From: Minisyncoccota bacterium
GTDB lineage: Bacteria > Patescibacteriota > Minisyncoccia > Phycocordibacterales > UBA2100
NCBI GenBank assembly: GCA_020058565.1
Contig: JAGVDT010000115.1
Span: forward strand, 1-23,038
Direction of reading: 5' to 3'
DNA: 23,038 bases
Below the pieces are notes generated by a model. That model did not search any database. It was not told the DNA's origin and was given only the letters and a program-made list of their open reading frames with translations. How positions within the stretch are numbered: the stretch's first letter is position 1; the number at the start of each line of letters is the position of its first letter. The translations under genes and the position numbers were made by a program. Below, piece by piece: positions 1 through 6,816 of the stretch.

Positions 1-830
1 TCCAACCCCAACGCATGCCCTAGTTCGTGGGCAAGCACGCGGGTAAGAAGATTATTGTTTTCATACTCGAAAATCGTTATTGTCTCCACCCCCATCTCGC
101 GCTCATAAAGACCTTGTTCAAAAGAAGTACCGTTTTCCTGGCCCGCAGTGTTATAGGTTTGGACATTAAGATTAAGTATTTCGATGAGTTTGTTGAGCGC
201 TTGTGCCAGGTTATTGACGTCGTCTGCGGTTGCCTTGACAGCATTTTGTTCTTGCATCAAAGAGACAGACTGCGAGGTCAGTTCTGCCTGCCGCGTCTGC
301 AATTTGAGGTACTCGTCTCGAGGAGCGCCGCCACGATCGTTCCAGTACTCGACCTGCTTGTCGTAGGCTGCTTTTAGCCTGTTAAAGTCTGAAAGATGCG
401 TTTCGAACAAGGATTTCTTAGCTTGAAATTGAGAATACAGGCTATCGTACTTTGCTTTGACAATATCGTAGGACTCTCGGTCAGTTGAAATACTAAGGCC
501 GAGCGCCTTGAGTTTTTGGGTCATCGCTTGCCGGGAATCATACTCGAGATTTACGGTGATCTTTCCCGCATCCTGATCCTGAACGAATATCTCCTTGCCC
601 AGGGCGTCGTTCCATAGCTTTGCGGCAACCGCCAGATCTTTTTCCAGAACATCGTTAGAGATGCCGAATTTCTTGTCGATGCTTCCCACCTTGTATGTGA
701 TAGGCAGCGTGCAGGGAAATGCGATGTTATATATCTGTCGAGCGCCGTCCACCACCTGTACCTGGAATATCAGGACGAAGGCGCCAGTCGCCGCCAGAAA
801 CATGAACCAGCCGACAAGCCGCATGAGCAT
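1..830 (-). CDS. Membrane-anchored matrixin-like zinc metalloprotease, C-terminus cut by window edge
   Basis: An open frame runs on the minus strand from ATG 830 off the left edge; 276 residues are visible. Residues 5-25 form a hydrophobic N-terminal signal or anchor segment. Residues about 40-98 contain a stretch like the pro/catalytic start of matrixins (a predicted substrate-facing strand region with KLWNDAL). Residues about 118-215 are rich in charged and Gln residues and look like a coiled coil. The last visible residues, HELGHALGL (268-276), are the first nine of the zinc motif HExxHxxGxxH, with His268, Glu269 and His272 in place. The third His lies outside the window. ATG 824 (MRLVGW) is an alternative start. 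The gene begins 5 nt after the msrB stop, so the two are probably co-transcribed. The coiled-coil insertion before the zinc motif is unusual for a matrixin. Family assignment is good; substrate is unknown. Confidence 0.8.
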   Translation of the reverse strand, partial: MLMRLVGWFMFLAATGAFVLIFQVQVVDGARQIYNIAFPCTLPITYKVGSIDKKFGISNDVLEKDLAVAAKLWNDALGKEIFVQDQDAGKITVNLEYDSRQAMTQKLKALGLSISTDRESYDIVKAKYDSLYSQFQAKKSLFETHLSDFNRLKAAYDKQVEYWNDRGGAPRDEYLKLQTRQAELTSQSVSLMQEQNAVKATADDVNNLAQALNKLIEILNLNVQTYNTAGQENGTSFEQGLYEREMGVETITIFEYENNNLLTRVLAHELGHALGL

Positions 831-835
831 ACGGG

Positions 836-1228
836 TTATTTCTGCTCTAGATCGAGACACACGGAGTTAATGCAGTAGCGCTTCCCTGTTTGGGTTGGCC
901 CGTCGTCAAAGACATGCCCTAAATGCGAGCCGCAACGAGCACAGGTAGTCTCGATACGCCGCATGCCATGCGTATTGTCCTGATGCGTCTCTATGGCGCC
1001 CGGTAGCGCCTGATCAAAGGAAGGCCATCCCGTGCCGGAATCGAACTTGGCGTCAGAGGAAAAGAGAGGGTTCCCGCAAACCTTGCACTCGTAGGTGCCA
1101 TCGGTCTTTTCGTGCACGTATTCGCCGCTAAAAGGCGCCTCGGTGCCCTTTTCCCGAAGGACTTGATACTCTTCGGCAGTAAGCATGTTCCTTATATCTT
1201 CTTCATTTTGTGGCATTGGTCGCTTCAT
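836..1228 (-). CDS. msrB: Peptide-methionine (R)-S-oxide reductase MsrB
   Basis: A 130-residue protein with the full SelR/MsrB fold. It reduces methionine-R-sulfoxide in proteins back to methionine, normally in the cytoplasm. Zinc ligands are visible as two CxxC pairs, Cys48/Cys51 and Cys96/Cys99. The catalytic Cys119 is in RYCINS, and HVFDDGP and SGTGWPSF are also conserved. The position often used by a resolving cysteine (before GWPSF) is Thr66, but an extra Cys124 lies five residues after the catalytic one. I chose ATG 1228 because the longer frame (to 1267) reads through inverted-repeat element E3, and residues upstream of here are not MsrB-like. ATG 1216 is a second option. No Shine-Dalgarno sequence is visible; the bases just before the ATG are the 3' arm of E3. 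Confidence 0.95.
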   Translation of the reverse strand: MKRPMPQNEEDIRNMLTAEEYQVLREKGTEAPFSGEYVHEKTDGTYECKVCGNPLFSSDAKFDSGTGWPSFDQALPGAIETHQDNTHGMRRIETTCARCGSHLGHVFDDGPTQTGKRYCINSVCLDLEQK

Positions 1229-1345
1229 CCCGTTAGAAATAGGACGCGGACAAGTTGGACTCGCCACACCCTATTTGATTAACCCTCATAAACCCGGAGA
1301 AATCACTCAGCTCTGATTGCGCGCGTCCCCGATTTCTAACGGGAT
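1227..1345 (-). promoter_or_regulatory. Long-stem inverted-repeat element E3 ending at the msrB start codon
   Basis: A perfect 14-bp inverted repeat (1227-1240 and 1332-1345) is continued inward by a second 7-bp pairing, GGACGCG 1242-1248 with CGCGTCC 1322-1328. The minus-strand RNA would fold into a long closing helix with a loop of about 73 nt, which itself holds a 5-bp hairpin (AATCA/TGATT). The 3' arm ends in AACGGGAUG, so the first two bases of the msrB AUG are inside the helix. An extended -10 (TATACT, 1356-1361) would start the transcript about 4 nt before the 5' arm. It could be a structured 5' UTR or a palindromic mobile repeat (MITE/REP-like). Confidence 0.7.
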
Positions 1346-1355
1346 TCATAACCCC

Positions 1356-1361
1356 AGTATA
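1356..1361 (-). promoter_or_regulatory. Probable -10 box for msrB transcript
   Basis: TATACT on the minus strand, preceded by GG as in an extended -10. A start about 7 nt downstream falls near 1349, at the 5' edge of element E3. No clear -35 box is seen; the upstream sequence is hairpin 1361-1398. Confidence 0.45.
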
Positions 1362-1398
1362 CCCTCCCACCAACTTTAGAAAAAGTTGGTGGGAGGGT
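1361..1398. repeat. Perfect 17-bp hairpin
   Basis: The arms 1361-1377 and 1382-1398 are perfectly complementary around a 4-nt loop (AGAA). It lies between the likely dsbA-type gene terminator and the msrB promoter. There is no T-run after it on either strand, so it is not a classical terminator by itself. Confidence 0.8.
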
Positions 1399-1401
1399 GC
1401 A

Positions 1402-1429
1402 GCAAAACCCGTCCTTCGACGGGTTTTGC
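1402..1429 (-). terminator. Likely terminator of the DsbA-like gene
   Basis: A 12-bp stem (1402-1413 with 1418-1429) has a 4-nt loop. On the minus strand it reads as a GC-rich core followed by GGGTTTTGC, so the T-run is built into the stem. The near-symmetric A-tract/T-tract means it could work in both directions. It starts 20 nt after the stop codon of the gene at 1450-2196. Confidence 0.7.
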
Positions 1430-1449
1430 CTAACAAATTCCCTGTCTAC

Positions 1450-2196
1450 CTAGAGCTGTGAATCAATAGCGGCTTTGAACTGGGCCGGAGGTACTGCGCC
1501 ATCTATGGACTTTGTTCCGATGATGAATCCTGGAGTGCCCTGGATCCCCATGGAAGCGCCCTCAGCCTGGTCTGCCGCAATGGCAGCGTCGTATTGAGAT
1601 TTCTTTTGTGCTACGAGCGCTTTGAGTCTGTTGGCGTCCATTCCCGGGATCTTTTTTATCAGCTCCAGAATGCTTGCTTCGTCGCCGAACCCGCCATGCT
1701 CTTCGTCCTGGGCATGGAACATGGCCTCGTGCCATTCGTAGAATTTAGCTGGATACAGCTCCCACACAGCGTGTTTGTACTCGGCTGCAACGGTAGAGTC
1801 GGGGCCAAGAAACGCATAGTCCTTGAAATATATTTTGAGTTTTCCGGTGTCTACATAGTCTTTAATAATCATCGGCATTGCGGGCTCCGTCGGAATCTGA
1901 GGATGGCCGACATCTATCGCCTTGCAAAAAGGACATTGGTAGTCGAACCAGTAGGCCATGGTAAGCGGCGCATTTTCGTTTCCGATGAACGGCACGCCGT
2001 CTGTTTTTACGTCTTTTGCATTGACATTGCGCGGCTGGTTCGGATCAGCGACCGCAGCGCTTTTAGTGCCTGCAAGTCCGTAAAATAAACCTATAGCTAT
2101 CATTGCGCCGGCAATGAGTATTGCAGCAGGTAAATAAAACGCAGAAAAATCCTTTTTCTGCGAAGAGGGTGATACACCCGATGTTTCGTTTGGCAT
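1450..2196 (-). CDS. Membrane-anchored DsbA/thioredoxin-4 family oxidoreductase
   Basis: A 248-residue protein. Residues 1-20 are polar and 21-41 form one membrane segment. From about 68 onward it is a thioredoxin-fold DsbA-type domain outside the cytoplasmic membrane. The active site CPFC is at 88-91 in the context FDYQCPFCK, and the cis-proline loop is GTPGF (Pro222). This fold makes or shuffles disulfides in exported proteins. Start choice: ATG 2205 overlaps a good -10 hexamer (TAGAAT, 2204-2209), so the second ATG at 2196, 7 nt behind it, is preferred and would give a leaderless mRNA. No DsbB- or VKOR-like partner is visible in the window. Family is clear; whether it oxidises or isomerises cannot be read from the sequence. 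Confidence 0.9.
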   Translation of the reverse strand: MPNETSGVSPSSQKKDFSAFYLPAAILIAGAMIAIGLFYGLAGTKSAAVADPNQPRNVNAKDVKTDGVPFIGNENAPLTMAYWFDYQCPFCKAIDVGHPQIPTEPAMPMIIKDYVDTGKLKIYFKDYAFLGPDSTVAAEYKHAVWELYPAKFYEWHEAMFHAQDEEHGGFGDEASILELIKKIPGMDANRLKALVAQKKSQYDAAIAADQAEGASMGIQGTPGFIIGTKSIDGAVPPAQFKAAIDSQL

Positions 2197-2203
2197 GGGC
2201 AAC

Positions 2204-2209
2204 ATTCTA
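2204..2209 (-). promoter_or_regulatory. -10 box of DsbA-like gene (leaderless start)
   Basis: TAGAAT followed by 7 nt and ATG 2196. The spacing predicts transcription starting at or next to the start codon. Confidence 0.5.
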
Positions 2210-2220
2210 CATCAAAATAA

Positions 2221-2345
2221 GGCGATAGGCACTAGGCGCTAGTGAACAGCTTGAAAAATACGAGGCGCTAGGCATTAGGCTATAGCGAATAGCTGTGAAT
2301 TCATGACTTTAAGTTCTGGTCTAGAAGCTAGTGCCTCTAGCCTCG
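2221..2345. repeat. Imperfect direct and inverted repeats rich in CTAGGC
   Basis: The gap between the GH18 stop and the DsbA-like start holds repeated units: GGCACTAGGCGCTAGTGAAC near 2228 and GGCGCTAGGCATTAGGC at 2264-2280. An inverted partner at 2326-2345 (AGCTAGTGCCTCTAGCCTCG) can pair with 2261-2280 with a few bulges. It may act as a 3' end structure for the GH18 transcript or be a degenerate small repeat. No gene is seen here. Confidence 0.6.
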
Positions 2346-2349
2346 CTTG

Positions 2350-3840
2350 CTACTGTTTGACACCCCTGAGGACACTCCACATATTTGGGTCCTGTCCGCC
2401 GTCGAGTTTGAATATCGCTATACCGCGCACGCCGAGGTCGGCGGCAAGGTCGGCTTTACCGGCAATGGAGAGCGCATCGGGCCAGTCCAGCAGGCGAAAT
2501 TTAGCGTTGGTGTTGTTCGCATTTGCGATTGTGCTGGCCGCAGAAGCCGCCAAGAGCGCGGGGTTGTAGTTGAGCGTGGTCGGTGAGGTGTAGCCAGGCA
2601 CGGCAGGGTTGTACGTGAAGTGCAACTCTCCAGCGAGATTGCGCACCGGCGTTATGCCGTACTGGTGAGCGATTGGCCATGCGTATCCCGGATTAAACGT
2701 CCAGAGTATGTCGTAGACATACTGATTGCCCGCGTAGGCGGTAACTTCGTACTCGTATCCGTAGGTCGGCACGCCGATGACCAGCTTGCTGCGGTCGATG
2801 TCCTTTGCCATCAGGTCTATCACCTTGCGCACCCAGAAAGGGTCCCCAACCGGCGCGTAGAGCTGTGATGAAGATGCTGCCCTCGCCGAAAGCTCCAGGT
2901 CTATTCCCTGCTGATCGTACGCCATAACCCGCACGCGGTCACAGTATTTGTTTATCTCCTTGAAATCGTTGGCGTAGACGGTCGCGTCAGGTGGTATTTC
3001 GGTGCCGTAGTAGCGCGAATCAAGCGGCGTGCGGGTTTCTATAGAACACATCACCCATTTGTTGCCCATCTTTTGGTAAAGACCCTTCAGAAAGAGCGAG
3101 AAGTATTCTTTTTCGTCGGCATGTTTGCCCTCGAAATCAATGTCGATTCCATCGTAGCCTTTGTCGTTGACGAGCTTCACTATCCTGTCCTGCAGCGCCC
3201 GACGTAGCGGCCCGTCACGCAGTATCGCGTGCATGGCATCGGCATTGCTCCACATAATGGTCGGGATCACGCGTACGCCTTTGGCCTTCGCCGCAGCCAC
3301 AAAAGACGCCCATGGCTCCTGGTCCATCGGGCCGTTGTCAGCAATCTCTCCATTGGTCTTCATGCTATAGACAAACGGGTTTACCTCGGTCAAGAGATCC
3401 AGGTTAGGAAGGACGTCTTTGGTGCTTGAGGACGCTCGCCAGTATGGCAGCCACCCGGAGATTTCGAATTTATCCGTCTTTAGGTTAGTGCCGGTACGTA
3501 CTACGGGCGCCGAGCTTGTGCCGCCTGGAGAAGCACCTCCGCAGCTGATCCTTCTGATTGCTTCTCGCGTAAGCGGACCTACCGTGCCTGTGGTGCGAAT
3601 GCCGTTATCCTCCTGGAATGCCCGAACCGCGGCTAACGTGGCGTTGCCGAAATGCGGCATCATGACGGCATTGAAAAAACCTTGCGCCTTGAGGAACGTT
3701 TGCAGCTGTGTGACCTCTGGACCCTCAGCGCCAAAAGAAAGATCGCTGCCAAGAGTAAGACACGATGACTGCGCAGACACCGAAAAAGGGGCCGCCAGCG
3801 CTGCCACAACCAGAAAACCGACTATTTTTTTCATTGCCAT
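2350..3840 (-). CDS. Secreted GH18-like glycosidase with N-terminal peptidoglycan-binding domain
   Basis: A 496-residue protein. Residues 1-23 are a typical signal peptide (MAMKKIVGFL, then an Ala-rich core ending VSAQ). Residues about 30-100 form a peptidoglycan-binding-1 repeat, including GAEGPEVTQLQTFLKAQGFF and TGTVGPLTREAI. After a Gly/Ser/Pro linker, residues about 125-496 are a GH18/YaaH-like barrel. The catalytic signature DGIDIDFE is at 230-237, with Glu237 as the proton donor, and SGWLPYW, VMAYD and IGVPTYGYEY are also present. It probably cleaves or binds wall or surface glycans outside the cell. The upstream reading frame to 3927 overlaps the ABC permease and lacks protein-like character, so ATG 3840 (or 3834) is preferred. 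A -10 box (3851-3856) lies just ahead. Confidence 0.9.
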   Translation of the reverse strand: MAMKKIVGFLVVAALAAPFSVSAQSSCLTLGSDLSFGAEGPEVTQLQTFLKAQGFFNAVMMPHFGNATLAAVRAFQEDNGIRTTGTVGPLTREAIRRISCGGASPGGTSSAPVVRTGTNLKTDKFEISGWLPYWRASSSTKDVLPNLDLLTEVNPFVYSMKTNGEIADNGPMDQEPWASFVAAAKAKGVRVIPTIMWSNADAMHAILRDGPLRRALQDRIVKLVNDKGYDGIDIDFEGKHADEKEYFSLFLKGLYQKMGNKWVMCSIETRTPLDSRYYGTEIPPDATVYANDFKEINKYCDRVRVMAYDQQGIDLELSARAASSSQLYAPVGDPFWVRKVIDLMAKDIDRSKLVIGVPTYGYEYEVTAYAGNQYVYDILWTFNPGYAWPIAHQYGITPVRNLAGELHFTYNPAVPGYTSPTTLNYNPALLAASAASTIANANNTNAKFRLLDWPDALSIAGKADLAADLGVRGIAIFKLDGGQDPNMWSVLRGVKQ

Positions 3841-3850
3841 ATTGACGAAC

Positions 3851-3856
3851 AGTATA
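3851..3856 (-). promoter_or_regulatory. -10 box of the GH18-like gene
   Basis: Extended -10 TTGGTATACT on the minus strand, 10 nt before ATG 3840, predicting a leader of only about 3 nt. It overlaps the right arm of palindrome 3855-3879. Confidence 0.5.
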
Positions 3857-3879
3857 CCAATTTCTTTCAGGAATTGGTA
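3855..3879. promoter_or_regulatory. Candidate operator palindrome overlapping the GH18 promoter
   Basis: TACCAATT (3855-3862) and AATTGGTA (3872-3879) form a perfect 8-bp inverted repeat with a 9-nt spacer. One arm runs into the -10 box. This is the geometry of a repressor site, though a short hairpin ending the ABC transcript is possible. Confidence 0.45.
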
Positions 3880-3907
3880 CCACGTTTCCCAGCCGCACGT
3901 CACTGCT

Positions 3908-4708
3908 TCAGAAACTTTCCGAGCCAAAACGCGAAATCGCGCCCGCGCGAATGGCCCAGCGATACGTGCGCATAAATATCCACGCGGCTATGGTGAGGTA
4001 CAGCAATGAAAGCCCGAGCCCTACGGCAAGCCCTTCCCAGGCAATTGGCCCGCCCGCGAGCGCCTCGCGCAAACTTTCAAACACGTAGGTAGGCGGCAGG
4101 ACGAGCGCGACTGCTTGTGCCCAACCCGGAAGTACGGATATCGGATAAAATACGCCGACGAGCGGCTGTATCACCGCAGGAACCGGCCACGCAAACCACT
4201 CCGCAGACGAACCGAGCCGCAGGATTATCGTCGTGGAGAGTATGCCGAGCGTAATAGCAAAGATCACGAGAATGAGCGATATAACGATGAACGGCACAAT
4301 GAGAGGCGGAAGAGTGAGGCCAAAAGCAAGCGCAGAGACTACGGCCGCGAAGGATATGGCAACCGCGCTCGTGAAAGCGCTTGATGCGACTATCCCTGCC
4401 ACATATTCACTGATCCGAATAGGCGAAGCGAATACGTTGAGAAAATTCCTCGTCCAGGAATCTTCTAGGAAAACCATTATGTAGCCCTGCTGTATGCGCG
4501 TGATGAACTGCCAGAAGAGCAGGGACCCGAGAAGTACCGTCGTGAAATTAAACTCAGCCGAAGCAAACGTATTGAGGTATTTGGTAACAAGCCCCCACAA
4601 AACGATATCAAAGACGCTCCAGATAAAAACCTGTATGAGCCGCTGGGGCGTACTCATGAGGAGATACCAGTAGCGCAAAAAAATGGCGTATGAAGCTCGA
4701 AAGTGCAT
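3908..4708 (-). CDS. ABC-2 type transporter permease
   Basis: A 266-residue integral membrane protein with about six hydrophobic segments and the ABC-2 membrane fold. Visible landmarks are FLEDSWTRNFLNVFASPIR in the first cytoplasmic loop and the late PISVLPGWAQ...LPPTYVFESLR segment typical of this family. It pairs with the ATPase encoded immediately upstream. Its ATG lies 1 nt after the ATPase stop codon, and a Shine-Dalgarno GGAG (4716-4719) is placed 7 nt ahead, so translation is coupled. The substrate cannot be told; family members export drugs, polysaccharides or lipids. The frame extends to 4747 but only by overlapping the ATPase gene. Confidence 0.92.
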   Translation of the reverse strand: MHFRASYAIFLRYWYLLMSTPQRLIQVFIWSVFDIVLWGLVTKYLNTFASAEFNFTTVLLGSLLFWQFITRIQQGYIMVFLEDSWTRNFLNVFASPIRISEYVAGIVASSAFTSAVAISFAAVVSALAFGLTLPPLIVPFIVISLILVIFAITLGILSTTIILRLGSSAEWFAWPVPAVIQPLVGVFYPISVLPGWAQAVALVLPPTYVFESLREALAGGPIAWEGLAVGLGLSLLYLTIAAWIFMRTYRWAIRAGAISRFGSESF

Positions 4709-4709
4709 G

Positions 4710-5447
4710 TTATTTCTCCAGAGAAAGCGGCTCGCGCGCCACAGCAATAAATAGCTCTTCTAAATCCTTCTTGGCATGCTGTGCCGGGAGTTTTTTGGGG
4801 TCTCCCTCCAGAAGGATTCTCCCGTGCGAAACAAAGAGCACTCGGTCGCATGATTCCGTGACTTCCTGCATGTTGTGAGAAGTCCACAGAATCCCCCCAT
4901 ACCCGTCGTGGGCATATGCCCTGATACGATCACGAACGTCTTGCGCGGTGGAGGGGTCTAGCGAAGCGGTCGGCTCGTCCAACAAAAGAAGGGACGGCTT
5001 GTTGAGCATGGCTTTGGCAAGGGTTACCCTTGTCTGCTCTCCCGATGAAAGAACGCCGTTTTTGGTGTCTGCGAATCGTTCGAGATCATACTCAGCGAGC
5101 ACTTCCGTGATGCGTTTTTTGATATCCTTCACGTCGTACAGAAGGCCGAAGATATGCAGACTCTGGTAGACCGTGAGGTTGCTCGGAAGCTGTGCGTAGA
5201 CTGCGGCAAAATTGGTTTGCAGCAAAGCTTCACGCCTTTCTTGCCAGATATCGTGTCCGGCTATCGTGACACTTCCGCTGGACGGCTCTAAAACGCCGAG
5301 AATCATATTGATCGTGGTGGTCTTTCCCGCGCCATTTGGCCCAAGGAGTCCGACTATCTCTCCGCGCTCCACCGCAAACGAAATGTCTTTTACCGCCTCG
5401 ATCTCGCGAAAATTCTTGCAAAGTTTACTGACCTCAAGCGCGGGCAT
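4710..5447 (-). CDS. ABC transporter ATP-binding protein
   Basis: A 245-residue nucleotide-binding subunit. Walker A is GPNGAGKT (36-43), the signature is LSSGE (133-137) instead of the usual LSGGQ, Walker B is LLLLDEP (153-159) followed by the D-loop, and the switch His is His191 in TSHN. It would energise the permease encoded next. ATG 5447 fits the usual NBD start (MPALEVSKLCKNF) and lies 6 nt behind TATCAT (5454-5459), pointing to a leaderless mRNA. The frame continues to 5525, but that extension crosses the terminator hairpin at 5480-5500 and is not NBD-like. Confidence 0.95.
   Translation of the reverse strand: MPALEVSKLCKNFREIEAVKDISFAVERGEIVGLLGPNGAGKTTTINMILGVLEPSSGSVTIAGHDIWQERREALLQTNFAAVYAQLPSNLTVYQSLHIFGLLYDVKDIKKRITEVLAEYDLERFADTKNGVLSSGEQTRVTLAKAMLNKPSLLLLDEPTASLDPSTAQDVRDRIRAYAHDGYGGILWTSHNMQEVTESCDRVLFVSHGRILLEGDPKKLPAQHAKKDLEELFIAVAREPLSLEK
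4716..4719 (-). promoter_or_regulatory. Shine-Dalgarno of ABC permease
   Basis: GGAG with a 7-nt spacer to ATG 4708, located inside the last codons of the ATPase gene. It is one of only two clear Shine-Dalgarno sites in the window, and it is internal to an operon. Confidence 0.7.
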
Positions 5448-6037
5448 CGCCGCATGATACCAAATATTCGTACAGGAAAGGGCGAGCCAGTGGCTCGCCC
5501 GAGACGTCTCAGAGTCTGATCGCATTCCCTGCGACCGTATGGCTGCAGTCGGCCGACTCGCGGACCAACCGGCACCAGCTGAAAGCTGGGCAAAAGCGTA
5601 GAGGGATCAAACCACAAGTAGTAGGTTTCCGCGCATCTATATACCAATGGATTAAACTCACGGTATCTGCCAGTAAGCGCGTTTTTTGCCACGCGCTTTA
5701 CGAGCGGATCATGCACTTGTTTGTAGTCGACGATCCGTTTCCATTCAAAAGAAAGCACTTCGCGCCAAACCTGTTCCGCGTACGAGTCAGCACAAAGCTT
5801 TCTTTTTTTGAGTGAATCCCAAGCTATCACTTCGAGCTCAGCCTCCCTTTCCTTTTCTGAGAGATGCCACGAGTACGTTACCGACGGCTTTCGCGCGAGG
5901 AGCAAGCGCTCAAAACATTGGAGACGCCGGCTATAGCCTTGACTCGCCGTCCAAAAACCAAGCCCGATCGCCATGGCGAGGGCCAGTACCGTGGTCAAGA
6001 ACAACAATGGCGCAAAGAGTTTTTGCACATGTTGCAT
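5390..6037 (-). CDS. Membrane-anchored protein of unknown function, 3' end uncertain
   Basis: I do not recognise the family. The frame gives 215 residues with a strong N-terminal anchor (residues about 9-32) and then a soluble, charged, probably extracytoplasmic region with RKPSVTYSWHLSEKEREAE and YYLWFDPSTLLPSF. The start is well supported: Shine-Dalgarno GGAGGG (6044-6049) 6 nt before ATG 6037, and two upstream -10 boxes. The end is odd: the frame runs through the terminator hairpin at 5480-5500 and 58 nt into the ABC ATPase gene, and its last 40 residues are Arg-rich and not protein-like. A neighbouring frame stops at 5509, 8 nt before the hairpin, with a more natural end (HTVAGNAIRL). A frameshift or sequencing error near 5530-5600 would explain this. 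Confidence 0.65.
   Translation of the reverse strand: MQHVQKLFAPLLFLTTVLALAMAIGLGFWTASQGYSRRLQCFERLLLARKPSVTYSWHLSEKEREAELEVIAWDSLKKRKLCADSYAEQVWREVLSFEWKRIVDYKQVHDPLVKRVAKNALTGRYREFNPLVYRCAETYYLWFDPSTLLPSFQLVPVGPRVGRLQPYGRRECDQTLRRLGRATGSPFPVRIFGIMRRCPRLRSVNFARIFARSRR
5454..5459 (-). promoter_or_regulatory. -10 box of the ABC operon
   Basis: TATCAT preceded by GG, 6 nt before ATG 5447, just downstream of the hairpin that ends the previous transcript. Confidence 0.5.
5480..5500 (-). terminator. Hairpin terminator upstream of the ABC operon
   Basis: A 9-bp perfect stem, GGGCGAGCC/GGCTCGCCC, with a 3-nt loop, followed on the minus strand by TTTCCT. The T-run is weak. It probably ends the transcript of the anchored protein gene at 6037. 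Confidence 0.6.
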
Positions 6038-6043
6038 GGAAAG

Positions 6044-6080
6044 CCCTCCATTTCTTCCAACTATACCAGCTAAAATTATA
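6044..6080 (-). promoter_or_regulatory. Promoter and Shine-Dalgarno of the 6037 gene
   Basis: On the minus strand the order is TGTGGTATAAT (-10 at 6075-6080), a second extended -10 TGGTATAGT (6060-6065), and GGAGGG (6044-6049) 6 nt before the ATG. Unlike most genes here, this one has a short leader of about 20-30 nt and a classical ribosome-binding site. Confidence 0.6.
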
Positions 6081-6132
6081 CCACATAATTTTGATACAGT
6101 ACACCTGTTTGAATTTCCCGCGCCGCAGAAAA

Positions 6133-6154
6133 CAAATATCTTTCAAATATCTTT
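6133..6154. repeat. Two tandem copies of an 11-bp unit
   Basis: CAAATATCTTT is repeated exactly (6133-6143, 6144-6154) just after the stop of the SanA-like gene. It is AT-rich and has no evident function. Confidence 0.6.
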
Positions 6155-6163
6155 CAACTATCC

Positions 6164-6811
6164 CTATTGCGCCGCGATGCCCGGAATAAAGAGCGGGGCG
6201 AGAGGCATTTGAGGGCCTGGCGCGCCATGCGTCAGCACATCGAATATCGCCTTCCATGAAGCCGGAATTTCGCGAAGATAGTCAAAAAGCGTGCCTCCGC
6301 GCGATACTTCGAGGCCGTAGGCGCGAATATCCAACGTGCGCGCCAAAAATACCGCACGCGGCAAATGAAAGTCTTGTGTGGCTATGACGAGAGAGTCAGC
6401 CAAAAAGACATTCTTGGCGCGATACATGCTGGAAAAAGTATCTATGCCAGCGCTGTCGAGCGCTATGTCTCCATCGGGTATCCCAGCATCCAACAAATAC
6501 TGCTTCATCGGCGTCACTTCGTCGTAGAGCCCATCGACAGCGCCAGTCACGAGGATTACATCGGCCTTGCCTTCTTGGTACAGAGTGACCGCAGCGCCGG
6601 TCCTCTCAGCCAAAATGGCAGAAGGCTTGCCGCGCACGACTGAGGCGCCTGGCACCAATACCGCGTTTACCGCCGGGAGCTCCTCGATATCAGAGTAAAG
6701 ATACGAGTTCATCGCCAAACGCATCAAGACCGAAGGCGAAACCACAACGACGACGAGCATCATCGTCATCGAAAACCAAAAACCTAGCGGAATTTTGAGG
6801 ATGGACCCCAT
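6164..6811 (-). CDS. SanA/YdcF-like DUF218 membrane protein
   Basis: A 215-residue protein. A membrane segment lies at about 10-30, followed by an extracytoplasmic DUF218 (ElyC/SanA/YdcF) Rossmann-like domain. Family landmarks are VLVPGASV (51-58), the SAILAERTGAAVTLY stretch, DVILVTG (84-90), YDEVTPMKQYLLDAGIP and ATQDFHLPRA. Members affect envelope barrier function and peptidoglycan or carrier metabolism; the exact reaction is not established. ATG 6811 begins 5 nt after the stop of the TIG/PKD gene, and TACAGT (6819-6824) lies 7 nt before it, inside that gene's last codons. It may therefore be read from the upstream transcript, its own promoter, or both. Confidence 0.85.
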   Translation of the reverse strand: MGSILKIPLGFWFSMTMMLVVVVVSPSVLMRLAMNSYLYSDIEELPAVNAVLVPGASVVRGKPSAILAERTGAAVTLYQEGKADVILVTGAVDGLYDEVTPMKQYLLDAGIPDGDIALDSAGIDTFSSMYRAKNVFLADSLVIATQDFHLPRAVFLARTLDIRAYGLEVSRGGTLFDYLREIPASWKAIFDVLTHGAPGPQMPLAPLFIPGIAAQ

Positions 6812-6816
6812 CCGGA

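Noticed and set aside
1402..1429. Attenuator for msrB
   Set aside because: The hairpin lies upstream of the msrB -10 box, so it would not be in the predicted msrB transcript; a terminator for the DsbA-like gene fits better.
1233..1436. 67-codon minus-strand frame between msrB and the DsbA-like gene
   Set aside because: It is made of hairpins 1361-1429 and element E3 read as protein; it overlaps the msrB start region and has no family resemblance.
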